Positions 8,197-17,906 of a stretch of 64,000 bases of DNA are shown piece by piece; the first letter of the stretch is position 1, and every line of letters begins with the position of its first letter. Made by a program: the position numbers and the translations under genes. Source of the DNA: Brucella thiophenivorans (GTDB lineage Bacteria > Pseudomonadota > Alphaproteobacteria > Rhizobiales > Rhizobiaceae); NCBI RefSeq assembly GCF_002252445.1, contig NZ_NNRJ01000019.1, positions 124,001 to 188,000 on the forward strand. The letters are read 5' to 3'. The notes under the pieces are model-generated. The model saw nothing but the letters and a program-made list of their open reading frames with translations. It had not been told where the DNA came from and ran no database searches.

Positions 8197-9437
8197 TGCG
8201 TTTTTCCATTCAATAATACAGCATTATTGCGCTGATATTTATGCTCAAGCCCTGCACATCCCCATATGATGCCGAATAGCAGATAGAAATGCCGCCAGTG
8301 ATCGGTGTCGATCACGTTGCCGATAAGCACATGACCGAGATAGGTTGCATAAGCGCAGAGCAGAAAAGGCTGCCAGGGTCGGTTTCTGAACAACAGTTTA
8401 AAACCGATTGCCAATGTCAGGAAGGTGAGGATCATAAAGCTCACAAAGCCTATCCAGCCATAATCAAGCACGGCTTTCAGCCATATATTGTGCGTGTCTT
8501 CACCGAACATCGGACCAAATTCGAGCGGCCCAATTCCGAGTGGATGTTCTGTTGCGAGCCACATACCCAACCAATGTCGCGCAAAGCGACCAAGACGTGC
8601 GCTATCGTAGCTTTGTTCCAGCCGTGCGCGTTCAAAAAAGAAGGTTCGCACTTCCGGGATTTGCAGAAGCAAGATAATTGCGAGAGCAATTGCAAGAATG
8701 GCGAGCAGGCCGATGGTGACAAGGCGAAGGCGGAATTTATTGCTGGTGCTTTGGAGAAACAAAAATGCAAAAATGATCAGAAATGACAGCGGCACCATGG
8801 CCCATGCTGCGCGTGAAAATGAAACCAGAATGCCGATTGTCAGCAGGCAACAGATCGGCATAAAAACGAGTAAATCGCGTCTATTGCCTTTCATTATGCG
8901 ATAGATGCTCCACGTGAAGGGTAGCACAAGAAATGGCCCATAGACATTGGGGTCTTTGAAGCCGCCCATGGCGCGCCCAAATCGGGTGAAGTTTTCAGCA
9001 CCCGGAAACAAATTAAGATAGCCCGCAATACCCAACAGCGACGACACGAGGCCAATCAGAAGATAGGCATTGAAGATGGTTTTCAGCCGCCGATAGTCTG
9101 CCTCAATGATCGCTGCAAAGAATACCGCCGTGAAAGCCAGAAACAGTGATACGGCAATGTAGAGCGGCGCGTCTTTTGTATCTGACATCTGCATGACCGA
9201 AATCATGCCGCCGAAGTTAAATACGACGAACAAAGCCAACAGAACCATACTGGTTCGCGTCAGCCGCATCCCTAACAGCAGCGCTAGCGCAATAAGCAAT
9301 ACCATGTAAAGTTCATAGGGCGCAGGTTCGCTCATCACGAAACCAAGCAGAAAAACGCCAACGCCAATCGCAACGTTGGCGATCAGCTTATTGATAGCGC
9401 GATTGGCCGCAACTCTGGTTATGGCAACCGTACTCAA
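8184..9437 (-). CDS. O-antigen ligase / Wzy-type polymerase family membrane protein
   Basis: A 417-residue protein with about ten to twelve predicted membrane helices and one large periplasmic loop holding the conserved region (SFSRAAW then [29 protein letters not shown] and [15 protein letters not shown]). This is the Wzy_C (O-antigen ligase/polymerase) pattern. In this cluster, beside a Wza-like exporter and a Wzz-like chain-length protein, it most probably polymerises the exopolysaccharide repeat. The start overlaps the stop of the sugar-phosphate transferase gene by four bases (ATGA). Confidence 0.88.
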   Translation of the reverse strand: MSTVAITRVAANRAINKLIANVAIGVGVFLLGFVMSEPAPYELYMVLLIALALLLGMRLTRTSMVLLALFVVFNFGGMISVMQMSDTKDAPLYIAVSLFLAFTAVFFAAIIEADYRRLKTIFNAYLLIGLVSSLLGIAGYLNLFPGAENFTRFGRAMGGFKDPNVYGPFLVLPFTWSIYRIMKGNRRDLLVFMPICCLLTIGILVSFSRAAWAMVPLSFLIIFAFLFLQSTSNKFRLRLVTIGLLAILAIALAIILLLQIPEVRTFFFERARLEQSYDSARLGRFARHWLGMWLATEHPLGIGPLEFGPMFGEDTHNIWLKAVLDYGWIGFVSFMILTFLTLAIGFKLLFRNRPWQPFLLCAYATYLGHVLIGNVIDTDHWRHFYLLFGIIWGCAGLEHKYQRNNAVLLNGKTHCSS

Positions 9438-10972
9438 TAGGCGTTTTCCGTATTGAGAAGCCTGATCGGGGTGAGAAACAGGATTTTAAGATCGAACCAG
9501 AGTGACCAGTTTTCTATATAGTAAAGATCATATTCCGTGCGCATCATGATCTTGTCTTCATTGTCGATTTCACCGCGCCAACCATTGATCTGTGCCCAAC
9601 CTGTTACGCCTGGCTTCACCCGATGGCGTGCGAAATAGCCATCAACCACTTCATGATAAAGTACATTATGCGAATGCGCCGCGACCGCATGCGGACGCGG
9701 CCCCACAAGCGACAAAGAGCCGGTTAATGAATTGAAGAACTGCGGCAGTTCATCAATGGATGCTTTGCGAATAAAGCGCCCCACGCGGGTTACACGCGGA
9801 TCATTCTTGGTCACGGCATTGCGGGCTGTCGGGTCACTTTTCTCCGCATACATCGAGCGGAACTTCCAGACATTGATGATTTCATTGTTAAAGCCATGGC
9901 GCTTCTGTTTAAAAAGCACCGGCCCCTTGCTGTCCATCTTGATGGCAATGGCCGTTGCAAGCATGACCGGCGAAAGAAAGATGATGCCTAACAGGCTGAA
10001 AACGATGTCGAAAATGCGCTTGGCGACTGAATCCCAGTCATTGATCGGCTTATCGAAAATATCGAGCATCGGAACAGTGCCGATATAGGAATAGGCGCGG
10101 GGACGGAAGCGAAGGTGACTGTTGACTGCTGACAAGCGAATGTCGACAGGCAGAACCCAGAGCTTGTTGAGGATCATCAGAATACGCTCTTCGGCGCTGA
10201 TGGGCAGCGATACGATCAGCATGTCGATATGCGCAATCCGCGCAAATTCAATCAGTTCCTTGATATTGCCAAGCTTTGGGTAGCCTGCAACCACCGGTGG
10301 AGAACGCTTGTCGTAACGGTCATCGAAAATACCGCAAATACGAATGTCGTTATCTGCCTGTTGTTCGAGCGAGCGGATCAGTGCTTCCGCATTCGGACCA
10401 CCTCCAACGATAACCGCACGACGCTCCATAATGCCGTTTCGCGCCCAGCTGCGGATGCGCCATGAAACAAAGAGACGACAGATAAGCAAAACAACCAGTC
10501 CGCTGATCGCCCAGATTAGGAACCATGCACGCGAGAAGTCGGATGAAACTTTGAACAAAAAGCCCGAGACGGCCACAAGCCCCAGAACCGTTGCCCAGGT
10601 CATGAAAACACGTTTGAGATGGCGGCTTGGGCTGCGCAGAATATTGATCTGATAGCCATTGTTCATTTCCATGATTAGCACGAACATGCCACCGCTGACG
10701 ATTATGACGAGGAAATAATACACAAGATGCGGCGTGTCGAAGCTTACGTAATAAGCAAAACTACACATGCCCGTTATGAGAATGATAGCGAATTCAATAA
10801 GACGTATGACACCGCTGAACATGGTGGGCGATAATGTATCGCGCGCATATTGCGCCGCCATCTGTCGCGCCATTGGATTCAGTTCGATCTGTTCTTTTGG
10901 CTTGGAGCCGTGCGCGTCACTCGCCTGATTTTCTTCTGGACCAACCGGAGAAGGCATATCGTTATTCCGCAC
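9434..10972 (-). CDS. Undecaprenyl-phosphate sugar phosphotransferase (WcaJ/ExoY type)
   Basis: This 512-residue polyprenyl-phosphate hexose-1-phosphate transferase starts the lipid-linked repeat unit at the inner membrane. It has four N-terminal membrane helices, a CoA-binding-like nucleotide domain (AVIVGGGPNAEALI) and a C-terminal phosphoglycosyl transferase domain with KRIFDIVFSLLG, KFRSMYA, KASIDELPQFFN, SLVGPRPHA and KPGVTGWAQINGWRGE. The start is a GTG at 10972 with AGGAGC six bases upstream. An ATG five codons in is the alternative. The sugar (glucose or galactose) cannot be told from sequence. Confidence 0.93.
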   Translation of the reverse strand: MRNNDMPSPVGPEENQASDAHGSKPKEQIELNPMARQMAAQYARDTLSPTMFSGVIRLIEFAIILITGMCSFAYYVSFDTPHLVYYFLVIIVSGGMFVLIMEMNNGYQINILRSPSRHLKRVFMTWATVLGLVAVSGFLFKVSSDFSRAWFLIWAISGLVVLLICRLFVSWRIRSWARNGIMERRAVIVGGGPNAEALIRSLEQQADNDIRICGIFDDRYDKRSPPVVAGYPKLGNIKELIEFARIAHIDMLIVSLPISAEERILMILNKLWVLPVDIRLSAVNSHLRFRPRAYSYIGTVPMLDIFDKPINDWDSVAKRIFDIVFSLLGIIFLSPVMLATAIAIKMDSKGPVLFKQKRHGFNNEIINVWKFRSMYAEKSDPTARNAVTKNDPRVTRVGRFIRKASIDELPQFFNSLTGSLSLVGPRPHAVAAHSHNVLYHEVVDGYFARHRVKPGVTGWAQINGWRGEIDNEDKIMMRTEYDLYYIENWSLWFDLKILFLTPIRLLNTENAY

Positions 10973-11064
10973 AATTTTGCTCCTACTATCGCAAGCTCCC
11001 GATCATATTTAATCGCAAATCCTAAGGAAATGCTGATTAAAAACTCATGATCGCTGCGAGATTG

Positions 11065-12207
11065 TCAGGAACGTGCCTCACGGTAAACCAATTCTATAGA
11101 ACGGGCCATTGCTTCGGCGCTGAACCGCTCATGCAGACGCGATACATCGGGCATTAATGTGTGAAATTCGCTCTCGTCATTCATGACTGCAAGCAGTTTC
11201 ACTGCAAGCAGTTCAGCAATCGGGTCAACAAGTGCAGGAGAGTGCGGTCCAAAGATTTCCGGGATACCGCCAACATTGCTGGCGATCACGGTTTTGCCTG
11301 CGGCAAGTGCTTCCAGCACGATATAGGGAAATGCTTCCGCACGCGATGGAATAACCACGACCCTGCCAAGTCTAAAGGCTTCGCAGGCTGCCATGCCGGG
11401 CAAAAAGCGGATTTGGCTTTGCATATTGAATTCATTTGCAAGCGCAATGCAATCGGGCTTTTCTAAGCCATCACCGACAACTGTGGCGGTGAAGTTTTTG
11501 CTTTGACTATCACGAAGGTCAGCAAGGGCGCGGATCAGCAAATCCGGTCCCTTCAAGGCGCGCATGGTGCCGATAAACAGAAAATCTGTAGCGTCGAAAG
11601 TAAGCGTTGTGGGAGTGAATTCTTCATCCGACAAGCCATTATAAATGACCGAATGGAGATCATATGGCCTGCCGACTTTTTCCTCATAGGTTCGTTTCTC
11701 AAAATTCGAAACGAACAGAACCGCATCGCTTAATGGTGCCAACAGTCTTTCGATGAAAAACACGAGCCAGCCACGGCGCGTTTTTCTGTTGAAATGCAGG
11801 CTACCGCCATGCGGTGAATAGATACGGGCTACGCGAGACTTAAAAACCCGTAGAGCTGAGCCGAACAGACGAGCATAAACTCCACCCTTGGCGCCATGTC
11901 CGTGCAAAATGTCCGGCTGCAATTTTTTGATGATACGATAGGCTTTGTAGGTTGTTTTGACATCGCTGATGCCGATTTGCCTCTGCATGGCGATGCGGTG
12001 GATACCCAGCGCAAGCAGGGGCCGTAATTCTTCGAGTAAAGAGTCTTCTCGCGGCCCACCCGTCGTTGCATCGCAGAGGATGCCGACCTGATGCCCGTTT
12101 GCCGCCTGTATGCGGATGAGATCACGGACATGGCGGAATAAACCACCTGTCGGTTCGCGAAAACAATGGACGATCCGTAAGGGCGTGGCGCTAGCTTCAT
12201 CAGACAT
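11065..12207 (-). CDS. GT4 family glycosyltransferase
   Basis: A 380-residue cytoplasmic glycosyltransferase with a GT-B fold. The N-terminal acceptor domain carries HCFREPTGGLFRHVRDL and HGHGAKGGVYARL. The C-terminal GT4 donor domain carries FLFIGTMRALKGPDLLIRAL, VVGDGLEKP, and the EX7E motif in SRAEAFPYIVLEALAAGK. It probably adds a sugar to the lipid-linked intermediate made by the neighbouring transferase. It lies nine bases after the exporter gene on the same strand. The donor and acceptor sugars are unknown. Confidence 0.92.
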   Translation of the reverse strand: MSDEASATPLRIVHCFREPTGGLFRHVRDLIRIQAANGHQVGILCDATTGGPREDSLLEELRPLLALGIHRIAMQRQIGISDVKTTYKAYRIIKKLQPDILHGHGAKGGVYARLFGSALRVFKSRVARIYSPHGGSLHFNRKTRRGWLVFFIERLLAPLSDAVLFVSNFEKRTYEEKVGRPYDLHSVIYNGLSDEEFTPTTLTFDATDFLFIGTMRALKGPDLLIRALADLRDSQSKNFTATVVGDGLEKPDCIALANEFNMQSQIRFLPGMAACEAFRLGRVVVIPSRAEAFPYIVLEALAAGKTVIASNVGGIPEIFGPHSPALVDPIAELLAVKLLAVMNDESEFHTLMPDVSRLHERFSAEAMARSIELVYREARS

Positions 12208-12216
12208 TTATCGCCA

Positions 12217-12807
12217 TCAGAACAGACGTTCGCGTACATAGATCGTGTCGCCCGGCAGGATCGGATCTGTTATCAGCACACGACCGGTAATCACCTTGTC
12301 ATTGATCGTGCGGGTAATATCGACATTTTCCTGATTAGCGCGTGGGCTGAAACCACCAGCCGCAGCAATTGCCTTTTGAACGGTCATGCCCGGCACGTAA
12401 GAATATTGGCCTGCACCGCCCACTTCACCCATGATGAAAACCGGACGATAGCGGTCGACTTCCACGCTTACATCAGGATCGCGCAAATAGCCGCCGCGCA
12501 GTTTTGACGCGATGATGCCTTCCAGCTGCTTGACCGTCTTGCCGCTCGCCGGAACGCTGCCAACAAGTGGGAATGCGATATAGCCCGACTGATCGACGCT
12601 GTAATTGTTTGTAAGGCTTGCCTGTTCAAACACGGTAATGCGCACGCGATCACCGGCATTGAGCAGATAGGGTTCGGTCAACGCGGCATGAAAAGCCGCC
12701 GGGGCAGGGCGATAGCTTGAGCATGCGGAAAGCGTCATCGCCGCAAGGCCGAGCGCAACAAGAACCATATGGCCTCTGCGCTTTCTATGAGTTTTCTGCA
12801 TCGTCAT
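12217..12807 (-). CDS. Polysaccharide export outer-membrane lipoprotein (Wza/ExoF-like)
   Basis: A lipoprotein of about 196 residues with the Poly_export and SLBB-type domains. A signal with LSACSS lipobox is followed by LNAGDRVRITVFEQASLT, DQSGYIAFPLVG and VFIMGEVGGAGQYSYVPG. Such proteins form the outer-membrane channel with a Wzz/GumC partner. The reading frame is open to 12864, but the ATG at 12807 places the signal peptide correctly and has GAGGCG just upstream. It is shorter than Wza (about 380), as is common in rhizobial systems. It is the first gene of the minus-strand polysaccharide operon and is divergent from the GumC gene. Confidence 0.9.
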   Translation of the reverse strand: MTMQKTHRKRRGHMVLVALGLAAMTLSACSSYRPAPAAFHAALTEPYLLNAGDRVRITVFEQASLTNNYSVDQSGYIAFPLVGSVPASGKTVKQLEGIIASKLRGGYLRDPDVSVEVDRYRPVFIMGEVGGAGQYSYVPGMTVQKAIAAAGGFSPRANQENVDITRTINDKVITGRVLITDPILPGDTIYVRERLF

Positions 12808-13091
12808 TTTCGCCTCGGTCTCTTCCGAAAAGCCTTGCCCCATTGCAGATTCGGATTGAAACATCCAAATGCTGACAATGACGTTATCGATTGATTAAGG
12901 TTAATGGCTGGTAAAGAATGGCAATTCTGGCGAAAAAACTTTCGCATGATGAGAGATGCTCTTGAGCAATAGCTTAACGCTCTGGTTACCTTGTTCCTTT
13001 ACTTTTCTTAATACCGTAGGCGTGATTCCTATGAATAGGCGAGGGTGATTGCTCGGAACCGCATATGCGGAATATCGGGCGGAGTATCGGA

Positions 13092-15212
13092 ATGTCTCAG
13101 GTCGATAGCCTGTCGAAAGACGCAGATATTGATATTGGTGCGCTCTTCGCGAGCTTGCGCCGCAATTGGCTATTGATTGTCGGTGGCGCGTTTATTTTTG
13201 CTGTTCTGGTATGGGTTATCTGCCTTTTTATTACGCCCGATTATCGCGCTGAAACACGTATTCTGATTGAATCGCGCGAATCCGTTTTTACACGCCCCAA
13301 TGGCGAAGCCACGAACGAACGTCCGCTGATGGACCCGGAAGGGGTGAAAAGCCAGGTCGAGGTTCTGACCTCTCGTGATTTGCTAAAGCAGGTTTCGGAC
13401 AAGCTCAAGCTTGCCGATAATGCGGCATTTACCTCAACGAATATAAAGCCTTGGACGCGTGTGTTGATTCTGCTTGGCATGCGCAGTGATCCTGCAAGCT
13501 TTACACCGGAAGAGCGCGTTATGCAGAAGCTGCGCCAGAATTTGCAGGTTTTCAACGTCACCGGATCACGCGTGATCGTTGTGCAATATACCTCCAGCAA
13601 CCCAAAAGAAGCAGCCGACATCGCCAATGCGGTGGCTGACGCCTATATTGCATTGCAGGGCGCTGCAAAACTGCAATCCAATGATGATGCAACCGGCTGG
13701 CTTGCGCCGGAAATTGAAGATTTGCGCGGCAAGGTCCGCGATTCAGAAAAGAAAGTTGCCGATTATCGTGCATCGCAAGGACTTCTGACTGGGCAGACAA
13801 ACAGCACGATTGCTGTCCAGCAACTCTCCGAAGTCACAACTGAACTAACCCGTTTGCGCGCTGATCGCGCCGCATCAGAGGCACGCGCCGAGAGCGTACG
13901 TCAGGCGCTGGCATCCGGCATTGCCGTTGATACGCTGCCAGCGGTTGTGGCATCCGGCATGATGCAGCGGCTTGCAGAACGCCGTATTGAACTCAATTCG
14001 CAGATTGCAGATCTATCGGTAAGTTTGCTTGAGGGACATCCGCGCATCAAGGCTTTGCGGTCGCAGCTTACTGATCTTGATCGGCAGATTAATGCAGAAG
14101 GGCGCAAGCTGCTCGCAAGCCTCAATAACGAGGTCAATGCTGCAAAGCTGCGTGAGGACGAACTCAATCGTGAATTAAACCGCGTAAAAGCACAGGCTGC
14201 GCAGGCTGGCACTCAGGAAGTGGAGCTTCGCGCCCTTGAACGTGAGGCTGCTGCACAGCGCCAGCTTCTTGAAACCTATCTGACGCGCTATCGTGAAGCG
14301 GCATCGCGTACCGACCGCAATTATGTTCCGGCAGATGCACGGATATTCTCGCGCGCTGATGCGCCTGCGGTGCCTTATTATCCAAAAACGCTGCCGATCG
14401 TCAGCGCAACTTTTGTTGCAGGACTGCTTCTGCTTTCGGTTTTCGTTCTGTTACGTGAATTGTTCAGTGGACGCGCTTTTGTGACCACCGATGGACGCCA
14501 TTTTGCCACCGTCGAAGAAATTGAAATGCCGGTGATTGAAGCGGCAACTGACATGGCCTTTGTTCCAGAAGAGCAGCCAGTGCAGCGTTGGAAATCGCCT
14601 TTCGTGTCGAGCGCGCCAAACAGTGTGCAATTCGTTACCGACCGTCTTGTGGAAGGCAAACTGAAACGCGTTATCGCCGTGTCGCCCGAAGGTGACGATG
14701 CATCAGCCGCCACGGTGAAACTGCTGCGCGAACTGTCAGATCGTGGCAAGCGTGCTATTCTCATCGACATGACTGCCTATGGCATACTTGGTCTTGCAAT
14801 GCTGGATGGTTACAATCGAGCAGGCATTACTGAACTGCTGGCAGGTGAGCGCAGCTTCAATGATGTCATCCACACGGATCATTATTCTCAGGCGCATGTT
14901 ATGCCGCTTGGCAAAGTCGAGCCGGAAAGCGCAATGCGCTCGGCGGATCGCCTGCCATATATTCTGGATGCGCTTGAAACGGTCTATGATTTCGTGGTGG
15001 TTGAATGTGGTCCGTCCACATCGCGCCAGTTGCGCCGTATCGCCGATGGGCCTGCGGCAATTATCATGAATATCGTCGATCCTGACGATAATCGTGTCGT
15101 TATGGCTGCACTTGATATGGATCAGGGCGGCTATGAAGACGTGATTATTCTGATGGGTAATCCTGAAGAGCCAATGCATTCAGAGAGTGACGCACCGCGG
15201 CCAAACGCCTGA
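13092..15212 (+). CDS. Wzz/GumC-type polysaccharide co-polymerase with degenerate kinase domain
   Basis: A 706-residue inner-membrane protein. The N-terminal Wzz domain (membrane helix LLIVGGAFIFAVLVWVICLF) is followed by a long periplasmic coiled-coil region and a GNVR-like segment before a second helix (PIVSATFVAGLLLLSVFVLL). The C-terminal cytoplasmic domain resembles bacterial tyrosine kinases, but its Walker A is SPEGDDASAATVKLL without the GK[ST], and the Walker B aspartate is replaced (DFVVVECGPS). It also lacks a Tyr-rich tail, so kinase activity is unlikely. The start is ATG 13092 with GGAG seven bases upstream. It is expected to set chain length and link to the Wza-like exporter. 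Confidence 0.9.
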   Translation: MSQVDSLSKDADIDIGALFASLRRNWLLIVGGAFIFAVLVWVICLFITPDYRAETRILIESRESVFTRPNGEATNERPLMDPEGVKSQVEVLTSRDLLKQVSDKLKLADNAAFTSTNIKPWTRVLILLGMRSDPASFTPEERVMQKLRQNLQVFNVTGSRVIVVQYTSSNPKEAADIANAVADAYIALQGAAKLQSNDDATGWLAPEIEDLRGKVRDSEKKVADYRASQGLLTGQTNSTIAVQQLSEVTTELTRLRADRAASEARAESVRQALASGIAVDTLPAVVASGMMQRLAERRIELNSQIADLSVSLLEGHPRIKALRSQLTDLDRQINAEGRKLLASLNNEVNAAKLREDELNRELNRVKAQAAQAGTQEVELRALEREAAAQRQLLETYLTRYREAASRTDRNYVPADARIFSRADAPAVPYYPKTLPIVSATFVAGLLLLSVFVLLRELFSGRAFVTTDGRHFATVEEIEMPVIEAATDMAFVPEEQPVQRWKSPFVSSAPNSVQFVTDRLVEGKLKRVIAVSPEGDDASAATVKLLRELSDRGKRAILIDMTAYGILGLAMLDGYNRAGITELLAGERSFNDVIHTDHYSQAHVMPLGKVEPESAMRSADRLPYILDALETVYDFVVVECGPSTSRQLRRIADGPAAIIMNIVDPDDNRVVMAALDMDQGGYEDVIILMGNPEEPMHSESDAPRPNA

Positions 15213-15251
15213 TTTCGATTCCCAATCAATAAGATAGCGCTTTCATCGGAT

Positions 15252-16376
15252 TCAAATTGAGAAGCGCTTCAAGCGTGCTCTTAGCGCTTTGGCCAATTGC
15301 CAGAGGCGCGGATTTCCTTTCACCTTAGCAACAATTTTGCTTAGTGCAGATTGCAGCACTGTGAAAGCTCTGCCTTTCACGGATAGCGGAATGATGGTGT
15401 CGTAGATGTGTGATTCAATATCGCACCATTCGCGCTTATAGGGTTCATCGCCGATCCCGAAGCTGTAGACCGGAACGTCCGTCTCGCAACTGCGTTTCAT
15501 GTCCTCGTAGAATAGAAACTCACCGGGACTGGCAGTCATCAACTCGTCGTCAGCTATCGCGCTGAATTCAACGGTTGGACCGTCTTTGGAAAAAGTCTTG
15601 CCAATGAGCGAGCGGACTTTGCCGCTAACCTCTAGGACTTGCAGCTCGCAACCCGCATTCTGCGCCTCGATTGCATTGCCGTAATAGTCTTTGAAAAAAG
15701 CCTGAATTTCCGCCGGCGCAAACGGATCGCTGATCCCCATCTGCTGGAATCGATGCGCTTTAAGTTCAAAAAACAAATCCAGTGTTCGGTCTGTCTCCTC
15801 GCACGATTTTGGACGAAATATGCGCCATCCGCCTGCCTCTTCGTAGCGCCTACCATGTTGGCGGTGTTTCTTAAGCTTCCGCTTGGCATTGCTTCGCTCA
15901 AGCACCTCGTCAAAGCCTTGATCAAGCGATGCAGCAAGAACGGGATTGGAATTCTCGCTGCTTGCGAGCTGCAAAAGCGGATTTTTCCAACCACACAGTG
16001 AAGGCAACTGCCGCGTCAGTGACAGTACATCACTATCAGGCCGCGCTTTTCGGATGGCCAACACAAGAGCGTCGAGCGCTGCTTTATCGACCAGGCCATC
16101 AAGCCATGGGAAATTGCAGTTAGCGTGGCTCCCACCCGGATAACGCAGGATACGCACACCATTGACTCTAACCGCTTCAAGCGGCAGCAGCAGAACCGCA
16201 ACGTCGCCATCAAACAGACCTGCAACGAAGCTGTCGGCATTCACATGCCTGCGCCAGCTATCGATCCACTCGAAACTTTGCGCATTGCCATGCACTGCAG
16301 AAGGCTTTTCCCAGATTGCGAGCAATTGCGCGTAATCTGTAATGAGGTGTGGTGTCAGGGCTGTTTTGGTCACCAC
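15252..16376 (-). CDS. CelD/BcsL-type GNAT acetyltransferase
   Basis: A protein of about 374 residues of the Acetyltransf_6 (CelD/BcsL) family, often found in polysaccharide loci, where it probably acylates a sugar. Features seen are YPGGSHANCNFPWLDGL, the basic stretch SNAKRKLKKHRQHGRRYEE, and the GNAT core around CELQVLEVSGKVRSLIGKTF and EFLFYEDMKRSCE. The open frame reaches 16547 but overlaps DUF2842 there. The start is therefore set at GTG 16376 (a second GTG follows at once) with GAAGG seven bases upstream, 13 bases after the DUF2842 stop. The substrate is not known. Confidence 0.8.
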   Translation of the reverse strand: MVTKTALTPHLITDYAQLLAIWEKPSAVHGNAQSFEWIDSWRRHVNADSFVAGLFDGDVAVLLLPLEAVRVNGVRILRYPGGSHANCNFPWLDGLVDKAALDALVLAIRKARPDSDVLSLTRQLPSLCGWKNPLLQLASSENSNPVLAASLDQGFDEVLERSNAKRKLKKHRQHGRRYEEAGGWRIFRPKSCEETDRTLDLFFELKAHRFQQMGISDPFAPAEIQAFFKDYYGNAIEAQNAGCELQVLEVSGKVRSLIGKTFSKDGPTVEFSAIADDELMTASPGEFLFYEDMKRSCETDVPVYSFGIGDEPYKREWCDIESHIYDTIIPLSVKGRAFTVLQSALSKIVAKVKGNPRLWQLAKALRARLKRFSI

Positions 16377-16389
16377 TGCAAAGCCTTCA

Positions 16390-16608
16390 TCAACGGCGTT
16401 TCTGGCGCGGAGGCTGGGCCATCCACCAGATGATGCCCATCGCAGGCAGAACCCAAAGAACACCAGTGAACAGGAAATAAAGGAAATGCACCCAGGCTGG
16501 CGAGTTGGCAAGCTGTGCCACAGCAATGATCGTTGCAAAGATTGCATAGACGATCACAAGGGCTACCAGCAGAAACGTGCCTATGAGTTTTTTCAGCCGA
16601 ACGGGCAT
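16390..16608 (-). CDS. DUF2842 family small membrane protein
   Basis: A 72-residue protein with two predicted membrane helices (GTFLLVALVIVYAIFATIIA and WVHFLYFLFTGVLWVLPAMG), matching the alphaproteobacterial DUF2842 family. ATG 16608 is preceded by AAAGGAGAG, which decides the start over the ATG nine codons upstream. It is transcribed just before the CelD-like gene. The function is unknown. Confidence 0.88.
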   Translation of the reverse strand: MPVRLKKLIGTFLLVALVIVYAIFATIIAVAQLANSPAWVHFLYFLFTGVLWVLPAMGIIWWMAQPPRQKRR

Positions 16609-16728
16609 GTCACTCTCCTTTATATTTGTCATCACTAGCTCGTGAGCAGGCGCAAAGGAAGCGAAAACGCGTCCGCATGTCGCGTGAACTTGTCTTGTAA
16701 CGCTGTCGCCTATGCGTCATGTATCCTT

Positions 16729-16838
16729 GGAGCATTTCCAGCAAAAGTGCGCGAGCCTTTTGCGTAGGATAATACGCAAAAACAAAAAGATAGAGCTGCG
16801 CCTCCAATTCCTTTTAAACAGGAACCGCTCTATGCTGA
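16729..16838. repeat. Dispersed repeat element with hairpin upstream of ctaA
   Basis: GAGCATTTCCAGCAAAAGTG (16730-16749) is followed by a perfect 9-bp inverted repeat TTTTGCGTA/TACGCAAAA (16758-16781) and ends near AACCGCTCT. A near-identical core occurs on minus at 57598-57619. Elements of this pattern are frequent between genes in Brucella and Ochrobactrum. Confidence 0.6.
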
Positions 16839-16856
16839 ATTTGAGGATGAGATGGT

Positions 16857-17906
16857 ATGACGGCAGTTTCCGTTCGACACAGCGATGAGATGAATCGTCG
16901 GCTGATCCGCTATTGGCTTTATGCGGTTTTTGTCGTTCTCATCGCTATTGTCATGGTTGGCGGTGCCACCCGCATGACCGGATCGGGCCTGTCGATCACG
17001 GAATGGAAGCCGATCCACGGTGTTATTCCGCCATTGAGCCATGCGCAATGGCTGGAAGAATTTGATAAGTACCGCCAGATTCCCCAATATCAGCAGATCA
17101 ACAAAGGCATGTCGCTGGAAGCATTCCAGTCGATCTTCTGGTGGGAATGGGCGCATCGTATGCTGGCCCGCTTCGTGGGATTTCTGGTTGCTATTCCGCT
17201 CGCCTTTTTCTGGCTGACTGGCCGCCTCAACACGACGCTGAAATATCGTATGCTCGGACTGCTTGCATTGGGCGGGTTTCAGGGCGCTATCGGCTGGTGG
17301 ATGGTAGCTTCGGGCTTAAGCGAACGCACAAGTGTAAGCCAGTATCGTCTTGCAATTCATTTGACGACTGCATGCCTAATTATAACTGCCGTGTTTTATA
17401 TCGCCCGTGGTTTGGTGAAATATACCGAACGACCCGCAGAGCGCACGATCCAGCGTTTCGCAGGATGGCTGGTCTTTGCGGTGCTCGTACAGATTTATCT
17501 AGGTGGTCTTGTTGCAGGTCTTCATGCTGGCCTGACCTATAATACGTGGCCGTTGATGGATGGTGCGATTATCCCCTCTGATCTGTTCATTCAGTCGCCA
17601 TGGTGGATTAATCTGTTTGAGAACCCGAAAACCGTGCAGTTCGTGCATCGCATGTTTGCTTATACGGTCGTAGTTTTAGCCGTCCTGCATATGGTGCAGG
17701 TTTGGAAACATGCGGCAGGAACCACCCATGCGCGTCGCACGCTGGTTTTGCTGGGGCTTATTCTGGTGCAGGCCGTCATCGGAATTATAACGCTTCTGAT
17801 GAGCGTGCCGCTTGATCTCGGCCTGACGCATCAATTTATGGCGTTGATGGTGCTAACTTTTGCAGTCGCACACTGGCGCGCAACCAAGGGCGCTTACAAA
17901 GAATAA
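16857..17906 (+). CDS. ctaA: Heme A synthase (COX15/CtaA type 2)
   Basis: This 349-residue inner-membrane enzyme oxidises the C8 methyl of heme O to the formyl of heme A for aa3-type cytochrome oxidases. Eight helices are predicted. Typical motifs are [27 protein letters not shown]-like [13 protein letters not shown] with its heme-binding His, [12 protein letters not shown] and FVHRMFAY with the second-domain His. The family usually has 350-360 residues, so it is complete. Its 3' end overlaps the 3' end of the kinase gene on the other strand by 13 bases. Confidence 0.95.
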   Translation: MTAVSVRHSDEMNRRLIRYWLYAVFVVLIAIVMVGGATRMTGSGLSITEWKPIHGVIPPLSHAQWLEEFDKYRQIPQYQQINKGMSLEAFQSIFWWEWAHRMLARFVGFLVAIPLAFFWLTGRLNTTLKYRMLGLLALGGFQGAIGWWMVASGLSERTSVSQYRLAIHLTTACLIITAVFYIARGLVKYTERPAERTIQRFAGWLVFAVLVQIYLGGLVAGLHAGLTYNTWPLMDGAIIPSDLFIQSPWWINLFENPKTVQFVHRMFAYTVVVLAVLHMVQVWKHAAGTTHARRTLVLLGLILVQAVIGIITLLMSVPLDLGLTHQFMALMVLTFAVAHWRATKGAYKE

